A stretch of DNA of 64,000 nt from Gammaproteobacteria bacterium (lineage in GTDB: Bacteria; Pseudomonadota; Gammaproteobacteria; Pseudomonadales; Azotimanducaceae): positions 1-64,000 of the forward strand of contig JAPPDJ010000045.1 of the NCBI GenBank assembly GCA_028824555.1, read 5' to 3'. The position numbers and the translations under genes are program-made. Shown here piece by piece: positions 50,175-58,674 of the stretch. The notes beneath the pieces were generated by a model. It searched no databases. It had not been told where the DNA came from and saw nothing but the letters and a program-made list of their open reading frames with translations. Every line of letters begins with the position of its first letter. Positions within the stretch are counted from its first letter, which is position 1.

Positions 50175-51701
50175 CTACTGTCGGAACGTACCGCCGACTG
50201 CATGGTGGAGGGCGAGGCGGGCAAGGGCTACCTCTCTGAGGCCGCCCGCGTGGTTGGACTCTGCCGTCAGGGCAAGGCGTGAGGCATGGAGGGTGGCGAC
50301 GTAGTCATCGAGGCCCGATGCGTAACGGCGCTGCCGCAGCAAGGCTTCGGCGCGCGCCGCCTCTTTGTGGGATGCGAAGAGCTCGAGGCGGTCGTAGCTG
50401 GCCCGGAGCCCCGCCAAGGCGCTTTCGACCTCGTGCGTTGCGGTCAGCACCGAGCGACCGTAGCCGGCAACTGCGGCGGCGAGCTCGGCCTCGGCCACAT
50501 CGACGTTGCCAAGCAGACGTCCACGCTGCAACACCGGCGAAAGCACGTTTGCGGTCAAGTTGCGAAACCACTGATCGGGTTCGAACCACGTCCCCGACTC
50601 CGCGCTGGTGAGGCCAATGGAGCCGGAAAGCGAAAGCGCCGGGAAGAGTTCCGCCTTGCGCGTGCCGACGGTGAGGCGTGCCGCAGTCACCCGCTCCTGG
50701 GCCCCCCGCACGTCGGGCCGCTGCACAAGGACATCCGCAGCCACTTCGCTCGGCACGGGCGATTGCCACGGCGCTGCCGGCAGCGCTTCCGGCAAGATGG
50801 CGGCGAGGTCGGCGCGATAGTCGCCCACTAGCACCCAAAGCCGCGCCTCGGCATCCGCCAGTCGCGCCTCCATGCGGGGAAGCTCGGTCTTGGCATTGCG
50901 CGCCGCCTGCTGCACGGAGTAGAAGCTGTGGGCATCCGCCAATCCGCCGACGTACTGGCCTTTGGCGTGCCGTTCCCATTCCTGTAGCAGCGTGGAGGTC
51001 TTGGTTGCCAAGTGAACTTGGTGCCGCAGATCCACCACTTCCAGATACGTTGCCGCGGTTTCGGTCAAGACGCCCATCCGCACGGCTTGGAGGTCCCACT
51101 TCGCCGCCTCGCTCCGCGCACCGGCGGCACCGGCGGCTTGGCGGTCGCGACCCCAAACATCGACCGTATAGGAGAAGCCGGCCGCGACGGAATACGTCGG
51201 GAGGTCAATGCGCTCCGGCGCTCTGAAACCGAGTTGCTCGAACGTGTCGGGGCCGAGGCCGAATTCGTCTAGCTGCGCGCCTAGACCGGTATTGGCTGGC
51301 GCCCTCACATCTTCTTGACCGACCAACGGCCGAACGGCGGGCAACCGCGCCGAACTCGCGACCCGCGCCTGAGCGCGTGCCTGGTGCACCCGCGCGATCC
51401 CCTCTTGAATGTCGAAGTTCGACTCCAAGGCGGCGCTAAGCACCTGACTCAGCACAGGATCGTCGAATTCCTGCCACCAGGCGGTCGCCGCGCCCGAAGG
51501 GTGCGCGGAAGGAGAGGTCGCCGACTCCACCGGGGCGGCATCGGGTGTCGGCGCCTCCCGCGGCACCAGCCAAGTCGGCATCGAGGAACACGCGACACCC
51601 CCCGACCCAAGGCACGCCACGACAAGGCACCGCCCAAGCCGTCCCGCCGAGAGGGCGTTCAAGCCGCCAAGTGGCCGCGCCATGAAACCGATGCTGAACA
51701 A
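50175..51701 (-). CDS. Outer-membrane efflux factor, NodT/OprM family lipoprotein
   Basis: A 508-residue TolC-type channel. The signal peptide ends in a lipobox (GGVACSS), so the mature protein is lipid-anchored. Two OEP repeats are visible: WWQEFDDPVLSQVLSAALESNFDIQEGIARVHQARAQ in the first half, and RPDVRGAQERVTAARLTVGTRKAELFPALSLSGSIG opening the second. A second Met at 51683 is an alternative start. It faces the P450-reductase operon convergently and is the missing third part of the RND system at 41.7-46.1 kb, so both flank the steroid-enzyme genes. Confidence 0.92.
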   Translation of the reverse strand: MFSIGFMARPLGGLNALSAGRLGRCLVVACLGSGGVACSSMPTWLVPREAPTPDAAPVESATSPSAHPSGAATAWWQEFDDPVLSQVLSAALESNFDIQEGIARVHQARAQARVASSARLPAVRPLVGQEDVRAPANTGLGAQLDEFGLGPDTFEQLGFRAPERIDLPTYSVAAGFSYTVDVWGRDRQAAGAAGARSEAAKWDLQAVRMGVLTETAATYLEVVDLRHQVHLATKTSTLLQEWERHAKGQYVGGLADAHSFYSVQQAARNAKTELPRMEARLADAEARLWVLVGDYRADLAAILPEALPAAPWQSPVPSEVAADVLVQRPDVRGAQERVTAARLTVGTRKAELFPALSLSGSIGLTSAESGTWFEPDQWFRNLTANVLSPVLQRGRLLGNVDVAEAELAAAVAGYGRSVLTATHEVESALAGLRASYDRLELFASHKEAARAEALLRQRRYASGLDDYVATLHASRLALTAESNHAGGLREVALARLALHHAVGGTFRQ

Positions 51702-51864
51702 ACCGCTGAAAGCTCCGTTGCCGCGCCTGATCTGCCCCCTCGCATCTTACATGGCTCGACGGCCCCCTTTGGCTGCAGCTACGGCCAACCTGCCCCGGTT
51801 GCTTCGCCGCTTCCCGCACAGGTAGAATCGCCCGCTTGCTCCAACAAGACCCGCCAAGATCCGA

Positions 51865-52296
51865 ATGAAGACCATCAGCACTCGCCCGCAGGATGCGGAA
51901 AGGGAGTGGTTTGTCGTGGATGCCGAGGGCAAGACGCTCGGCCGACTGTCGAGCCAAATCGCCCACCGGCTGCGCGGCAAGCACAAGGCCGCCTACACGC
52001 CGCATGTGGACACGGGCGACTTCATTGTCGTTGTCAATGCCGAGAAGATTCGCGTCACCGGCAAGAAGGAGACGGACAAGCTCTACTACCGTCACTCCGG
52101 CTATCCGGGCGGAATCAAGAGCACGACCGTGCACAAGCTGCGCGAGGAGCACCCCGAGCGCATCTTGGCGAACGCCGTCAAGGGCATGTTGCCTCGCAAC
52201 CCGTTGGGACGCGCCATGTTCCGCAAGCTGAAGGTGTATGCGGGGCCGGAGCATCCGCACACAGCGCAGCAGCCGCAAGCGCTCGAACTCACCTGA
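51865..52296 (+). CDS. rplM: 50S ribosomal protein L13
   Basis: A 143-residue L13, a primary 23S rRNA-binding protein early in 50S assembly. The N terminus [39 protein letters not shown] is typical. The conserved [14 protein letters not shown] and [25 protein letters not shown] follow. The normal length is about 142. It pairs with rpsI 95 bp downstream, the usual bacterial operon. Starts at ATG 51865; the upstream region shared with the divergent efflux gene should contain the promoter. Confidence 0.98.
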   Translation: MKTISTRPQDAEREWFVVDAEGKTLGRLSSQIAHRLRGKHKAAYTPHVDTGDFIVVVNAEKIRVTGKKETDKLYYRHSGYPGGIKSTTVHKLREEHPERILANAVKGMLPRNPLGRAMFRKLKVYAGPEHPHTAQQPQALELT

Positions 52297-52391
52297 CAGC
52301 GTCGGTTAGCCGCTCACATAAGTTCATCCGCACGCCGCAAATGCGCCATCCAAGCGATCTGGCGGGCAATCAGCACTGAGGCTCATCCTCC

Positions 52392-52826
52392 ATGGCAGAA
52401 AGCAACACATTCGGCGTCCCGCGCACCGGGCGAGGCAACGCGCCGAGCAACTACGGCACCGGCCGGCGCAAGACTGCGGCCGCGCGGGTGTTCATCCGGC
52501 CGGGCAACGGCAGCATCCTGGTCAACCGCCGCCCCGTGGACGAATACTTCGGCCGTGAGACGGCGCGCATGATCGTCCGCCAGCCCCTCGACGTGACCCG
52601 CACCGGCGACCGCTTCAACATCGCCGTCACGGTGCGGGGCGGCGGCGGCTCGGGCCAGGCCGGTGCTATCCGCCACGGCATCGCCCGGGCGCTCGTGGAC
52701 TACGACGAGTCGTACCGCAAGCCGCTCAGAGACGCCGGCTTCCTCACCCGCGACGCCCGCGAGGTGGAACGCAAGAAAGTGGGGCTGCGCAAGGCGCGCA
52801 AGCGCCCGCAGTACTCGAAGCGCTGA
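52392..52826 (+). CDS. rpsI: 30S ribosomal protein S9
   Basis: A 144-residue S9, slightly longer than the 130-residue E. coli protein because of an N-terminal extension ([20 protein letters not shown]). The core [18 protein letters not shown] is followed by [17 protein letters not shown]. It ends [18 protein letters not shown], the basic tail that reaches P-site tRNA. It follows rplM. A series of 96-bp repeats separates it from petA. Confidence 0.98.
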   Translation: MAESNTFGVPRTGRGNAPSNYGTGRRKTAAARVFIRPGNGSILVNRRPVDEYFGRETARMIVRQPLDVTRTGDRFNIAVTVRGGGGSGQAGAIRHGIARALVDYDESYRKPLRDAGFLTRDAREVERKKVGLRKARKRPQYSKR

Positions 52827-53176
52827 GCACGTGGAATTGAGCGAGTTCGCGGGAGCCTTCAGCTTGCGGGACCAGAAGTTCCGCGCCAGCGGAACTTCCA
52901 ACGCGCCCGCCAGGGCGCGCGAGCGCGAGGGGCTTCCCCTCGCTAGAGGAGCCTTCAGCTTGCGGGACCAGAAGTTCCGCGCCAGCGGAACTTCCAACGC
53001 GCCCGCCAGGGCGCGCGAGCGCGAGGGGCTTCCCCTCGCTAGAGGAGCCTTCAGCTTGCGGGACCAGAAGTTCCGCGCCAGCGGGATTGCGAACGCGCCC
53101 GCCAGGGCGCGCGTGGTAGCATCCGCGCCCGATCCGTCGGGACGCTTGAACCCCGCGAGCAACGGGAGGTGCTTGC
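52827..53176. repeat. 96-bp tandem repeats (2.7 copies) between rpsI and petA
   Basis: Copies start at 52853, 52949 and 53045; the third is truncated at about 53113. Each holds GAAGTTCCGC-GCCA-GCGGAACTTC (first at 52875-52898), GCGCCC-GCCA-GGGCGC and, in the first two, GAGGGGCTTCCCCTC. Copies 1 and 2 look identical over the period; the third has a degenerate right arm (GCGGGATTGC). The remainder is the petA leader with GGGAGG near 53163. Confidence 0.9.
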
Positions 53177-53830
53177 TTGGCCGCTGAAAACGCGCCGGCC
53201 GATGTGCCGGCCAATGGGTCCGATGGCGCTGAGGCGCCGGAAGTGAACGTAGGGCGCCGCTATCTCCTGATCGGAGCGACAGCCGCTCTCAGCGGAGTCG
53301 GCGGCATGTTCGCGGCAGTGCCGTTCGTGAAGTCCTGGGTGCCAAGCGCCAAGGCGCGCGCCGCTGGGGCGCCGATTCGGGTGGACATATCCCGCTTGTC
53401 ACCAGGCGAAATGCTGGGGCCCATCCCGGCATGGAGAGGCCAGCCCGTGTTCATCGTCGCCCGCGACTCGACTGCGGTGGAACGTCTCAAGCAAGACAAC
53501 CCAGACCTTGCCGACCCAGCCTCGGAGAACCCCGAGCGCCAGCCCGATTACGCCCGCAATCCGTGGCGTTCGAGAGAGGCGGAAGTTGGCGTCTATCTCG
53601 GCATCTGCACCCACCTCGGCTGTTCGCCGAAGTATCACGGCGAGGTCAAGCCGGAGGGTTTCGATCCGGACTGGCAAGGCGGCTTTTTCTGCCCCTGCCA
53701 CGGCTCCCGCTTCGATCTCGCCGGCAGGGTGGTGAAGGGCGTGCCAGCACCGGACAACCTCGATGTGCCGCCGTATTCCTATGAGTCCGACACCGTGATC
53801 GTGATCGGCATCGACGAGGAGAACGCCTGA
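53177..53830 (+). CDS. petA: Ubiquinol-cytochrome c reductase iron-sulfur (Rieske) subunit
   Basis: The Rieske subunit of the cytochrome bc1 complex; 217 residues. The N terminus carries a twin-arginine-like anchor (VGRRYLLIGATAALSGVGG, about residues 24-42), which remains as the membrane helix. The cluster ligands are in CTHLGCSP and CPCHGSRFDLAGRV, with the disulfide Cys pair. It accepts electrons from ubiquinol at the Qo site and passes them to cytochrome c1. The start is TTG 53177. It overlaps petB by one base. Confidence 0.96.
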   Translation: MAAENAPADVPANGSDGAEAPEVNVGRRYLLIGATAALSGVGGMFAAVPFVKSWVPSAKARAAGAPIRVDISRLSPGEMLGPIPAWRGQPVFIVARDSTAVERLKQDNPDLADPASENPERQPDYARNPWRSREAEVGVYLGICTHLGCSPKYHGEVKPEGFDPDWQGGFFCPCHGSRFDLAGRVVKGVPAPDNLDVPPYSYESDTVIVIGIDEENA

Positions 53831-55092
53831 TGGCCGAGGGCAACGTCAAACCCGCTGGGCCCCTGACGCGCCTCATGGGGTGGCTCGACGAGCGGATGCC
53901 GCTTACCGAGACCGTCGAGTACCACGCCACCAAGTACTACGCGCCGAAGAATTTCAATTTCTGGTACTACTTCGGCATCCTCGCCACGGTGGTACTGGGG
54001 CTGCAGCTCGTCACCGGGATTTGGCTCACCATGTCCTACGTGCCGAGCGGGGACGGTGCCTTTGCCTCGGTCGAATACATCATGCGCGACGTGGAGTACG
54101 GCTGGCTCATCCGCTACCTGCACTCCACCGGCGCCTCGGCCTTCTTCGTGGTGGTGTATCTGCACATGTTCCGGGCGCTGGCGTACGGCTCGTATCGCAA
54201 GCCGCGCGAGCTTCTGTGGCTGATCGGCATGGGCATCTATCTCGTGCTGATGGCGGAGGGTTTCTTCGGCTACCTGCTGCCCTGGGGCAACATGTCGTAC
54301 TGGGGCGCACAGGTGATCGTGTCGCTGTTCGGCGCCATTCCCATCGTTGGCGCCGACCTTATGGAATGGGTGCGCGGCGATTTCCTCATGTCGGAAATCA
54401 CCCTCAACCGCTTCTTTGCCCTGCACGTGGTGGCGCTGCCGCTGGCGCTGGTGGGCTTGGTGTTCGTCCACATCGTGGCGCTGCACCACGTCGGCTCCAA
54501 CAACCCCGACGGCATCGAAATCAAGGCAAACAAGGGTGCAGACGGCAAGCCCGTCGACGGCATCCCGTTCCACCCCTACTACACGGTGCATGACTTCCGT
54601 GCCACCGTGGTGTTCCTGTTCCTGTTCTGCGCGGTGGTGTTCTTCGCCCCGGAGATGGCCGGCTACTTCATCGAGAAGCCGAACTTCGAGCAGGCAAATC
54701 CGCTCAAGACCCCGGAATTGATCGCGCCGGTGTGGTACTACACGCCCTTCTACTCGATGCTGCGAGCGGCCACCTTCCCGTTCCTGGGGCTCGCGGCGAA
54801 GTTCTGGGGCCTCGTGGTGATGGGCGCGGCGATCCTGCTGCCGGCGGTGCTGCCTTGGCTCGATCGCAGCCCGGTGCGCTCAATGCGCTACAAGGGGCTG
54901 GCGTCGAAGCTGTTTCTGGCTGTGTTCGTCCTCAGCTTCTTCGTGCTCGGCTACCTCGGCACGATTCACCCGACGCCCATCGCCACCGCCGTCGCCCAGG
55001 TCTGCACCGTGATCTACTTCGCCTACTTCGTGCTGATGCCCTGGTACACGCGGGTGGAGAAAACCAAGACGCCGCCGGAGCGGGTGACTTGA
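53830..55092 (+). CDS. petB: Cytochrome b of the bc1 complex
   Basis: A 420-residue integral membrane cytochrome b with eight predicted helices. The N-terminal half has helix B (STGASAFFVVVYLHMFRAL) and the Gly-rich GYLLPWGNMSYWGAQVI, with helix D LHVVALPLALVGLVFVHIVALHH supplying haem His ligands. The Qo-site motif appears as PEMAGYF in place of the usual PEWY context. It ends in C-terminal helices around 330-405. It oxidises ubiquinol and holds the two b haems. The start follows the petA stop, and the stop overlaps the petC start (TTGA). Confidence 0.96.
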   Translation: MAEGNVKPAGPLTRLMGWLDERMPLTETVEYHATKYYAPKNFNFWYYFGILATVVLGLQLVTGIWLTMSYVPSGDGAFASVEYIMRDVEYGWLIRYLHSTGASAFFVVVYLHMFRALAYGSYRKPRELLWLIGMGIYLVLMAEGFFGYLLPWGNMSYWGAQVIVSLFGAIPIVGADLMEWVRGDFLMSEITLNRFFALHVVALPLALVGLVFVHIVALHHVGSNNPDGIEIKANKGADGKPVDGIPFHPYYTVHDFRATVVFLFLFCAVVFFAPEMAGYFIEKPNFEQANPLKTPELIAPVWYYTPFYSMLRAATFPFLGLAAKFWGLVVMGAAILLPAVLPWLDRSPVRSMRYKGLASKLFLAVFVLSFFVLGYLGTIHPTPIATAVAQVCTVIYFAYFVLMPWYTRVEKTKTPPERVT

Positions 55093-55916
55093 AAGCGCTG
55101 GGCATGAGAGCAGTGGCCAAGCGTGCTCTGCGGCCCGCGGCAGCCGTCCTGGTGGCGCTTTGGGCGTTGGCCGGCATCGCCGCCGAGAGCAACTGGGTGA
55201 TGGAGCCCGTGCGGCCCAACCTCGAGGACATGCCGTCGTTGCAGCGCGGCGCGGCGCTGTACGCAAACTACTGCCTCGGCTGCCATTCGCTGAAGTTCCA
55301 GCGCTACGAGCGAACCGCGGACGACCTTGAGATTCCGCATTCGGTGGCGCTCAAGAACCTGGTGTTCACCGGGCAGCAGATCGGCAGCCTCATGGTCAGT
55401 GCCATGCCGGACGAAAAGGCCAAGGGATGGTTCGGCACGCCGCCGCCTGACCTGACGATGGTGGCCAGGGTGCGTGGCCCCGAGTGGATCTACAACCTGC
55501 TCACCACCTTTTATGCAGACGAGTCGCGCCCCTTCGGCGTCAACAACAAGGTGTATCCGAACATCGGCATGCCGCATGTGCTGATGGGGCTGCAAGGGGT
55601 GCCGACGGAGCAATGCCGGGGCAACCGTCCCGTGGACCTGCTCGACGGCGAAGAACTGCTCGTGGAAACGGAAGACGGCTACGAGCCGGCGCGCGAACCC
55701 AATTGCGATCTGCCGCCGGTGGCTGACGGATCGGGCGCATACTCGCCGGAGGAGTTCCGTCAGGCGGCATACGACATCACCAACTTCCTCTACTACGTCG
55801 GCGAACCCACCCGGCTGGAGCGCGAGCGACTCGGCTATTGGGTGCTGGCCTTCCTCGCCGGGCTATTCGTCGTCGCTTGGCTGCTCAACCGTGAGTATTG
55901 GAAGGATGTGCACTAG
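55089..55916 (+). CDS. petC: Cytochrome c1
   Basis: Membrane-anchored c-type cytochrome of the bc1 complex, about 275 residues. A signal peptide (AAAVLVALWALAGIAAES) is followed by GAALYANYCLGCHSLK with the CxxCH haem site. The Met ligand region is near IGMPHVLMGLQG. The C-terminal anchor is YWVLAFLAGLFVVAWLLNREYWKDVH. TTG 55089 is coupled to petB and has GGAG upstream; ATG 55104 is the alternative. It is the last gene of the petABC operon; a strong hairpin follows. Confidence 0.95.
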   Translation: MKALGMRAVAKRALRPAAAVLVALWALAGIAAESNWVMEPVRPNLEDMPSLQRGAALYANYCLGCHSLKFQRYERTADDLEIPHSVALKNLVFTGQQIGSLMVSAMPDEKAKGWFGTPPPDLTMVARVRGPEWIYNLLTTFYADESRPFGVNNKVYPNIGMPHVLMGLQGVPTEQCRGNRPVDLLDGEELLVETEDGYEPAREPNCDLPPVADGSGAYSPEEFRQAAYDITNFLYYVGEPTRLERERLGYWVLAFLAGLFVVAWLLNREYWKDVH

Positions 55917-56342
55917 TAGCCCGTCGGATTTCGCCGGGTCGGCGAAATCCGACGGGGTGATAGGACGTAGCTGCGAGCGAACGCGAGCACGAAGGCCAGC
56001 AGTTCGCGCCAGCGGACTGCCGACGCGCCCTTCAGGGCGCGCTAGCGCCGCTTCGCGGCGCTCTGGCAGTTTTCGCTGGCGCGAAAACTGCTACGGTCCG
56101 TCGCATACAGGGGAGGTCCGAGCGATTTCGACGCAGGCGCTAGTGTGCCGTCCCACGAATTTGAGCACTTCGGGATGCCCCAATCCTCGTCCCGACCGAC
56201 CTTTCGGGGGACAAGCCTGGGCGGCACATCCTCCTTTTTTCCGGCGTCGTTGCGCCAGCCAGCGTCCAGTAGGGAAGGTAATGTACTTCCGGGACGCAAC
56301 GCTAGGCCGCATTTCACCAGCCCTCGGACAGACGACACAACG
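55917..56342. repeat. Intergenic region: terminator-like hairpin plus two palindromic repeat units
   Basis: A perfect 16-bp stem, CCCGTCGGATTTCGCC (55920-55935) and GGCGAAATCCGACGGG (55941-55956), directly follows petC. Next comes a full two-hairpin unit: tag at about 55975-55998, GCAGTTCGC-GCCA-GCGGACTGC (55999-56020), then GCGCCCTTCAGGGCGC. An enlarged stem, GCAGTTTTCGC-TGGC-GCGAAAACTGC (56066-56091), follows. The rest up to sspA (about 250 bp) has no supported gene and presumably carries the sspAB promoter. Confidence 0.85.
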
Positions 56343-56975
56343 ATGGACCTGAACGTTCGCCGCGCCTCCATGACGCTGTATTCGTCGCCACGGGACCATT
56401 ACAGCCACCGCATCCGCATGGTCTTGGCGGAGAAGGGCGTGACGGTGGACGTGGTGGAGGTGGACCCTTCGCGCAAGCCCGAGGCCCTCGCCGAGGTCAA
56501 CCCCTACAACACGGTTCCGACCTTGGTGGACCGCGACCTCGTGCTCTACGAGAGCAAGGTCATCATGGAGTATCTGGACGAGCGCTTCCCGCACCCGCCG
56601 CTGCTACCGGTGTATCCCGTCGCGCGGGCCAGCAGCCGCTTGCTGATGCACCGCATCGACACCGACTGGGGCAAGGCAGTGGACCTGCTCATGATCGGCA
56701 AGGGGCGCGAATCGGTGCTTAGCCGCACGCGGCAGGAGCTGCGCGAGGGACTGGTGGCCATCGCTCCGGTGTTCGCCGACAAGCCCTTCTTCATGAACGA
56801 CGAGTTCACCCTGGTCGACTGCTGCGTTGCGCCGGTGCTGTGGCGCCTGAAGGCCATCGACATCAAGCTGCCGGAGCGCCAGGGGCGGCCGGTGAACCGC
56901 TACATGCAGAAGATGTTCAAGCGCCCATCGTTCCTCGCCAGCCTCACCGAACTCGAACGGGAGATGCGCGAGTGA
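56343..56975 (+). CDS. sspA: Stringent starvation protein A
   Basis: A 210-residue GST-fold RNA-polymerase-associated protein. The thioredoxin-like N domain starts MTLYSSPRDHYSHRIRMVLAEKGV, with EVNPYNTVPTLVDRDLVLYESKVIMEYLDERFPHPPL. The helical C domain ends RYMQKMFKRPSFLASLTELEREMRE. SspA modulates transcription during stationary phase and acid stress and supports phage growth in E. coli. It lies between petABC and sspB, the standard gammaproteobacterial and betaproteobacterial order. It overlaps sspB by four bases. Confidence 0.95.
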   Translation: MDLNVRRASMTLYSSPRDHYSHRIRMVLAEKGVTVDVVEVDPSRKPEALAEVNPYNTVPTLVDRDLVLYESKVIMEYLDERFPHPPLLPVYPVARASSRLLMHRIDTDWGKAVDLLMIGKGRESVLSRTRQELREGLVAIAPVFADKPFFMNDEFTLVDCCVAPVLWRLKAIDIKLPERQGRPVNRYMQKMFKRPSFLASLTELEREMRE

Positions 56976-57364
56976 CGCCTCCCCGCCCGTATCTCGTGCG
57001 GGCGCTGATCGACTGGATCGTGGACAACGACTGCACGCCCTTCGTCGCCATCGCCAGCGACATGGACGGCGTGACCGTGCCCCCGGGAACCGCCAAGGAC
57101 GGTCGTGTCGTTCTCAACCTCTCCGCATCCGCCACCCGCAACCTCGAAATCTCGAACGAACGCCTCACTGTGGACTGTCGCTTCAGCGGCAAGCCGTTTC
57201 ACGTCACAGCCCCGATGGGCGCAGTCGTCGCCGTGTTTGCCCGCGAAAGCGGCGAAGGCATGTCCTTCGAGCCCTCGCCGGCCGGACAAACACCAAGCGT
57301 CGAAGGCACACCGCCCACCAAGCCGCCACCAAAGCAGGGCCCCAAGCTCACCCTCGTGACCTGA
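56972..57364 (+). CDS. sspB: ClpXP protease specificity-enhancing factor SspB
   Basis: A 130-residue adaptor that delivers ssrA-tagged proteins to ClpXP. The core RPYLVRALIDWIVDNDCTPFVAI and VVLNLSASATRNLEISNERLTVDCRFSG form the substrate-binding groove, with APMGAVVAVFARESGEGM. A flexible Pro-rich linker leads to the C-terminal GPKLTLVT, resembling the short ClpX-binding tail of E. coli SspB. GTG 56972 overlaps the sspA stop. Confidence 0.94.
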   Translation: MTPPRPYLVRALIDWIVDNDCTPFVAIASDMDGVTVPPGTAKDGRVVLNLSASATRNLEISNERLTVDCRFSGKPFHVTAPMGAVVAVFARESGEGMSFEPSPAGQTPSVEGTPPTKPPPKQGPKLTLVT

Positions 57365-57553
57365 CGGTTGCCCGCCAGCGCGCAAGTGCCCCCGTAGGGG
57401 CGGGGCTTGTCCCCGCCCGTCTTGGATTCGACACGAGGAACTCGTCGAAGCGCAGCAGTTCGCGCAAGCGAACTGCCAACGCGCCCGTCAGGGCGCGCCG
57501 GGACGGGATTGCGCCGGCCCCGCCTTGTTCGCTGCCGGCGGACGCAATTCGGC
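57365..57553. repeat. Palindromic repeats between convergent sspB and dolP
   Basis: A GTAGGGGCGGGG-CTTGT-CCCCGCCC hairpin near 57393 is followed by a two-hairpin unit with GCAGTTCGC-GCAA-GCGAACTGC (57455-57476) and GCGCCCGTCAGGGCGC. The sspB and dolP genes converge here, so these may also terminate transcription. Confidence 0.8.
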
Positions 57554-58105
57554 TTAATCGACGTACTCGAACACCTTCACGATCTTGCGCACGCCAAAGA
57601 CCTCCTGCGCTTCCGCCACCGTGACGTCTGCATCCTCGCGGCGGACCCGGCCCAAGAGATACACCACACCATCCTCGGTGGTGACGCCAACATCGCTCTC
57701 GATGGTGGCGTTCGCGAGCAGCCTTGCGCGCACCTTGGTCGAGATCCAGGAGTCGTTCGTGCGGGCGACGTAGTTGGTGGGGCCGCTCACCAGGATCTCG
57801 TTGTGGACCTTTCGCACCTTGCGAATGCCGTCGAGCGCGGCGGCAGCCTTGCCACGGAGCGCACTGTTCTCCACCTGCCCGGTAAGCAGCACGATGCCGT
57901 TGAAGCACACCACGCTGACATTGCCGGTGCGGAACATTTCATCGGCCTCAAGGATGCGCTGCCGTGCCATCCGTTCCACTACCTGATCGTCGAGGATCAC
58001 GCCGGGGGTGCGGGCATGGGGATCGTCCGTGGTGATCGCGGCACAGGCGGTGAAGCACAGCAACAGCGCAACCGCCGCGGTGCGGGGCAGAAGGTCATAG
58101 GGCAT
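57554..58105 (-). CDS. dolP: BON-domain outer-membrane lipoprotein (DolP/YraP-like)
   Basis: A 183-residue lipoprotein. The signal TAAVALLLCFTAC ends in a lipobox (FTAC). Two BON domains follow: DDQVVERMARQRILEADEMFRTGNVSVVCFNGIVLLTGQV and NDSWISTKVRARLLANATIESDVGVTTEDGVVYLLGRV, the second ending RKIVKVFEYVD. E. coli DolP has the same length and supports outer-membrane integrity and BAM function. The ATG at 58105 lies inside a 30-bp direct repeat that duplicates the 3' end of yraN. Order dolP-yraN-lpoA matches enterobacteria except that diaA is absent. Confidence 0.9.
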   Translation of the reverse strand: MPYDLLPRTAAVALLLCFTACAAITTDDPHARTPGVILDDQVVERMARQRILEADEMFRTGNVSVVCFNGIVLLTGQVENSALRGKAAAALDGIRKVRKVHNEILVSGPTNYVARTNDSWISTKVRARLLANATIESDVGVTTEDGVVYLLGRVRREDADVTVAEAQEVFGVRKIVKVFEYVD

Positions 58106-58230
58106 TGCGAGTCCAATCCCAGTGAACGCGCGCCCTTGCGGGCGCGTTGGCAGTTCGCTCGCGCGAACTGCAGGCGCTTTGCGCAACGACTCCTTTAGAG
58201 GGCATTGCGAATCCAATCCCAATGAACGCG
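58101..58230. repeat. 30-bp direct repeat flanking a palindromic unit
   Basis: GGCATTGCGAGTCCAATCCC plus AGTGAACGCG (58101-58130) and the same with two changes (58201-58230) are exactly 100 bp apart. The spacer is a two-hairpin unit in reverse order, CGCCCTTGCGGGCG then GCAGTTCGC-TCGC-GCGAACTGC (58150-58171). The right copy encodes the YraN C terminus; the left copy holds the dolP start codon. Confidence 0.85.
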
Positions 58231-58674
58231 GTAGTCTGGCTTTGAGCCCGACACCACGTCAAACCGCACGCTGCGCAGGCGGTGTTCCGGGTGGTCGCGA
58301 CGGTATAGCTCGGCGGTTCGAGCGATGCGCTGGCGTTTGCCTGGACCGATGGAGCCGATGCCCGAGGTCCAGGCCCCCGCGCCGCGAAAGCGCACCTCCA
58401 CAAACACCAGCGTGTCGCCGTCGAGCATCACGAGATCGAGTTCCCCTGTGCGCCGTTCGTAGTTGCGGGCAAGTGTCCGCAGGCCCTGACGGCGCAGCAT
58501 CCGCTCTGCAGAACGTTCCAGCCGCAGGCCGAACCGGCGCTGTTTGCGCAGACGCGCCTTGCGTGCAGCATGCCGCCTCTCCGAGGCCACATCTGCCGCC
58601 TTGAGCCGTTGCCGGCGCTTGCTCCAGTGCCTGAGGCGCTGCCGGATGCGGCCGATTCCGTCGCGGCCCGTCAT
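58195..58674 (-). CDS. yraN: UPF0102 protein YraN (putative endonuclease fold)
   Basis: A 159-residue protein with the PD-(D/E)xK nuclease-like core of the family: LERSAERMLRRQGLRTLARNY, GELDLVMLDGDTLVFVEVRFR and GKRQRIARTAELY. Arg replaces the usual catalytic Lys in the VEVK position (VEVRFR). An N-terminal extension of about 45 very basic residues precedes the core. It overlaps the lpoA stop by four bases. The molecular role is unsettled, with DNA uptake or repair suggested for relatives. Confidence 0.88.
   Translation of the reverse strand: MTGRDGIGRIRQRLRHWSKRRQRLKAADVASERRHAARKARLRKQRRFGLRLERSAERMLRRQGLRTLARNYERRTGELDLVMLDGDTLVFVEVRFRGAGAWTSGIGSIGPGKRQRIARTAELYRRDHPEHRLRSVRFDVVSGSKPDYRVHWDWIRNAL

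Noticed and set aside
52853-53113. Possible CRISPR array at the 96-bp tandem repeats
   Set aside because: The whole 96-bp unit is repeated with no unique spacers, the units are palindromic, and there are no cas genes in the window.
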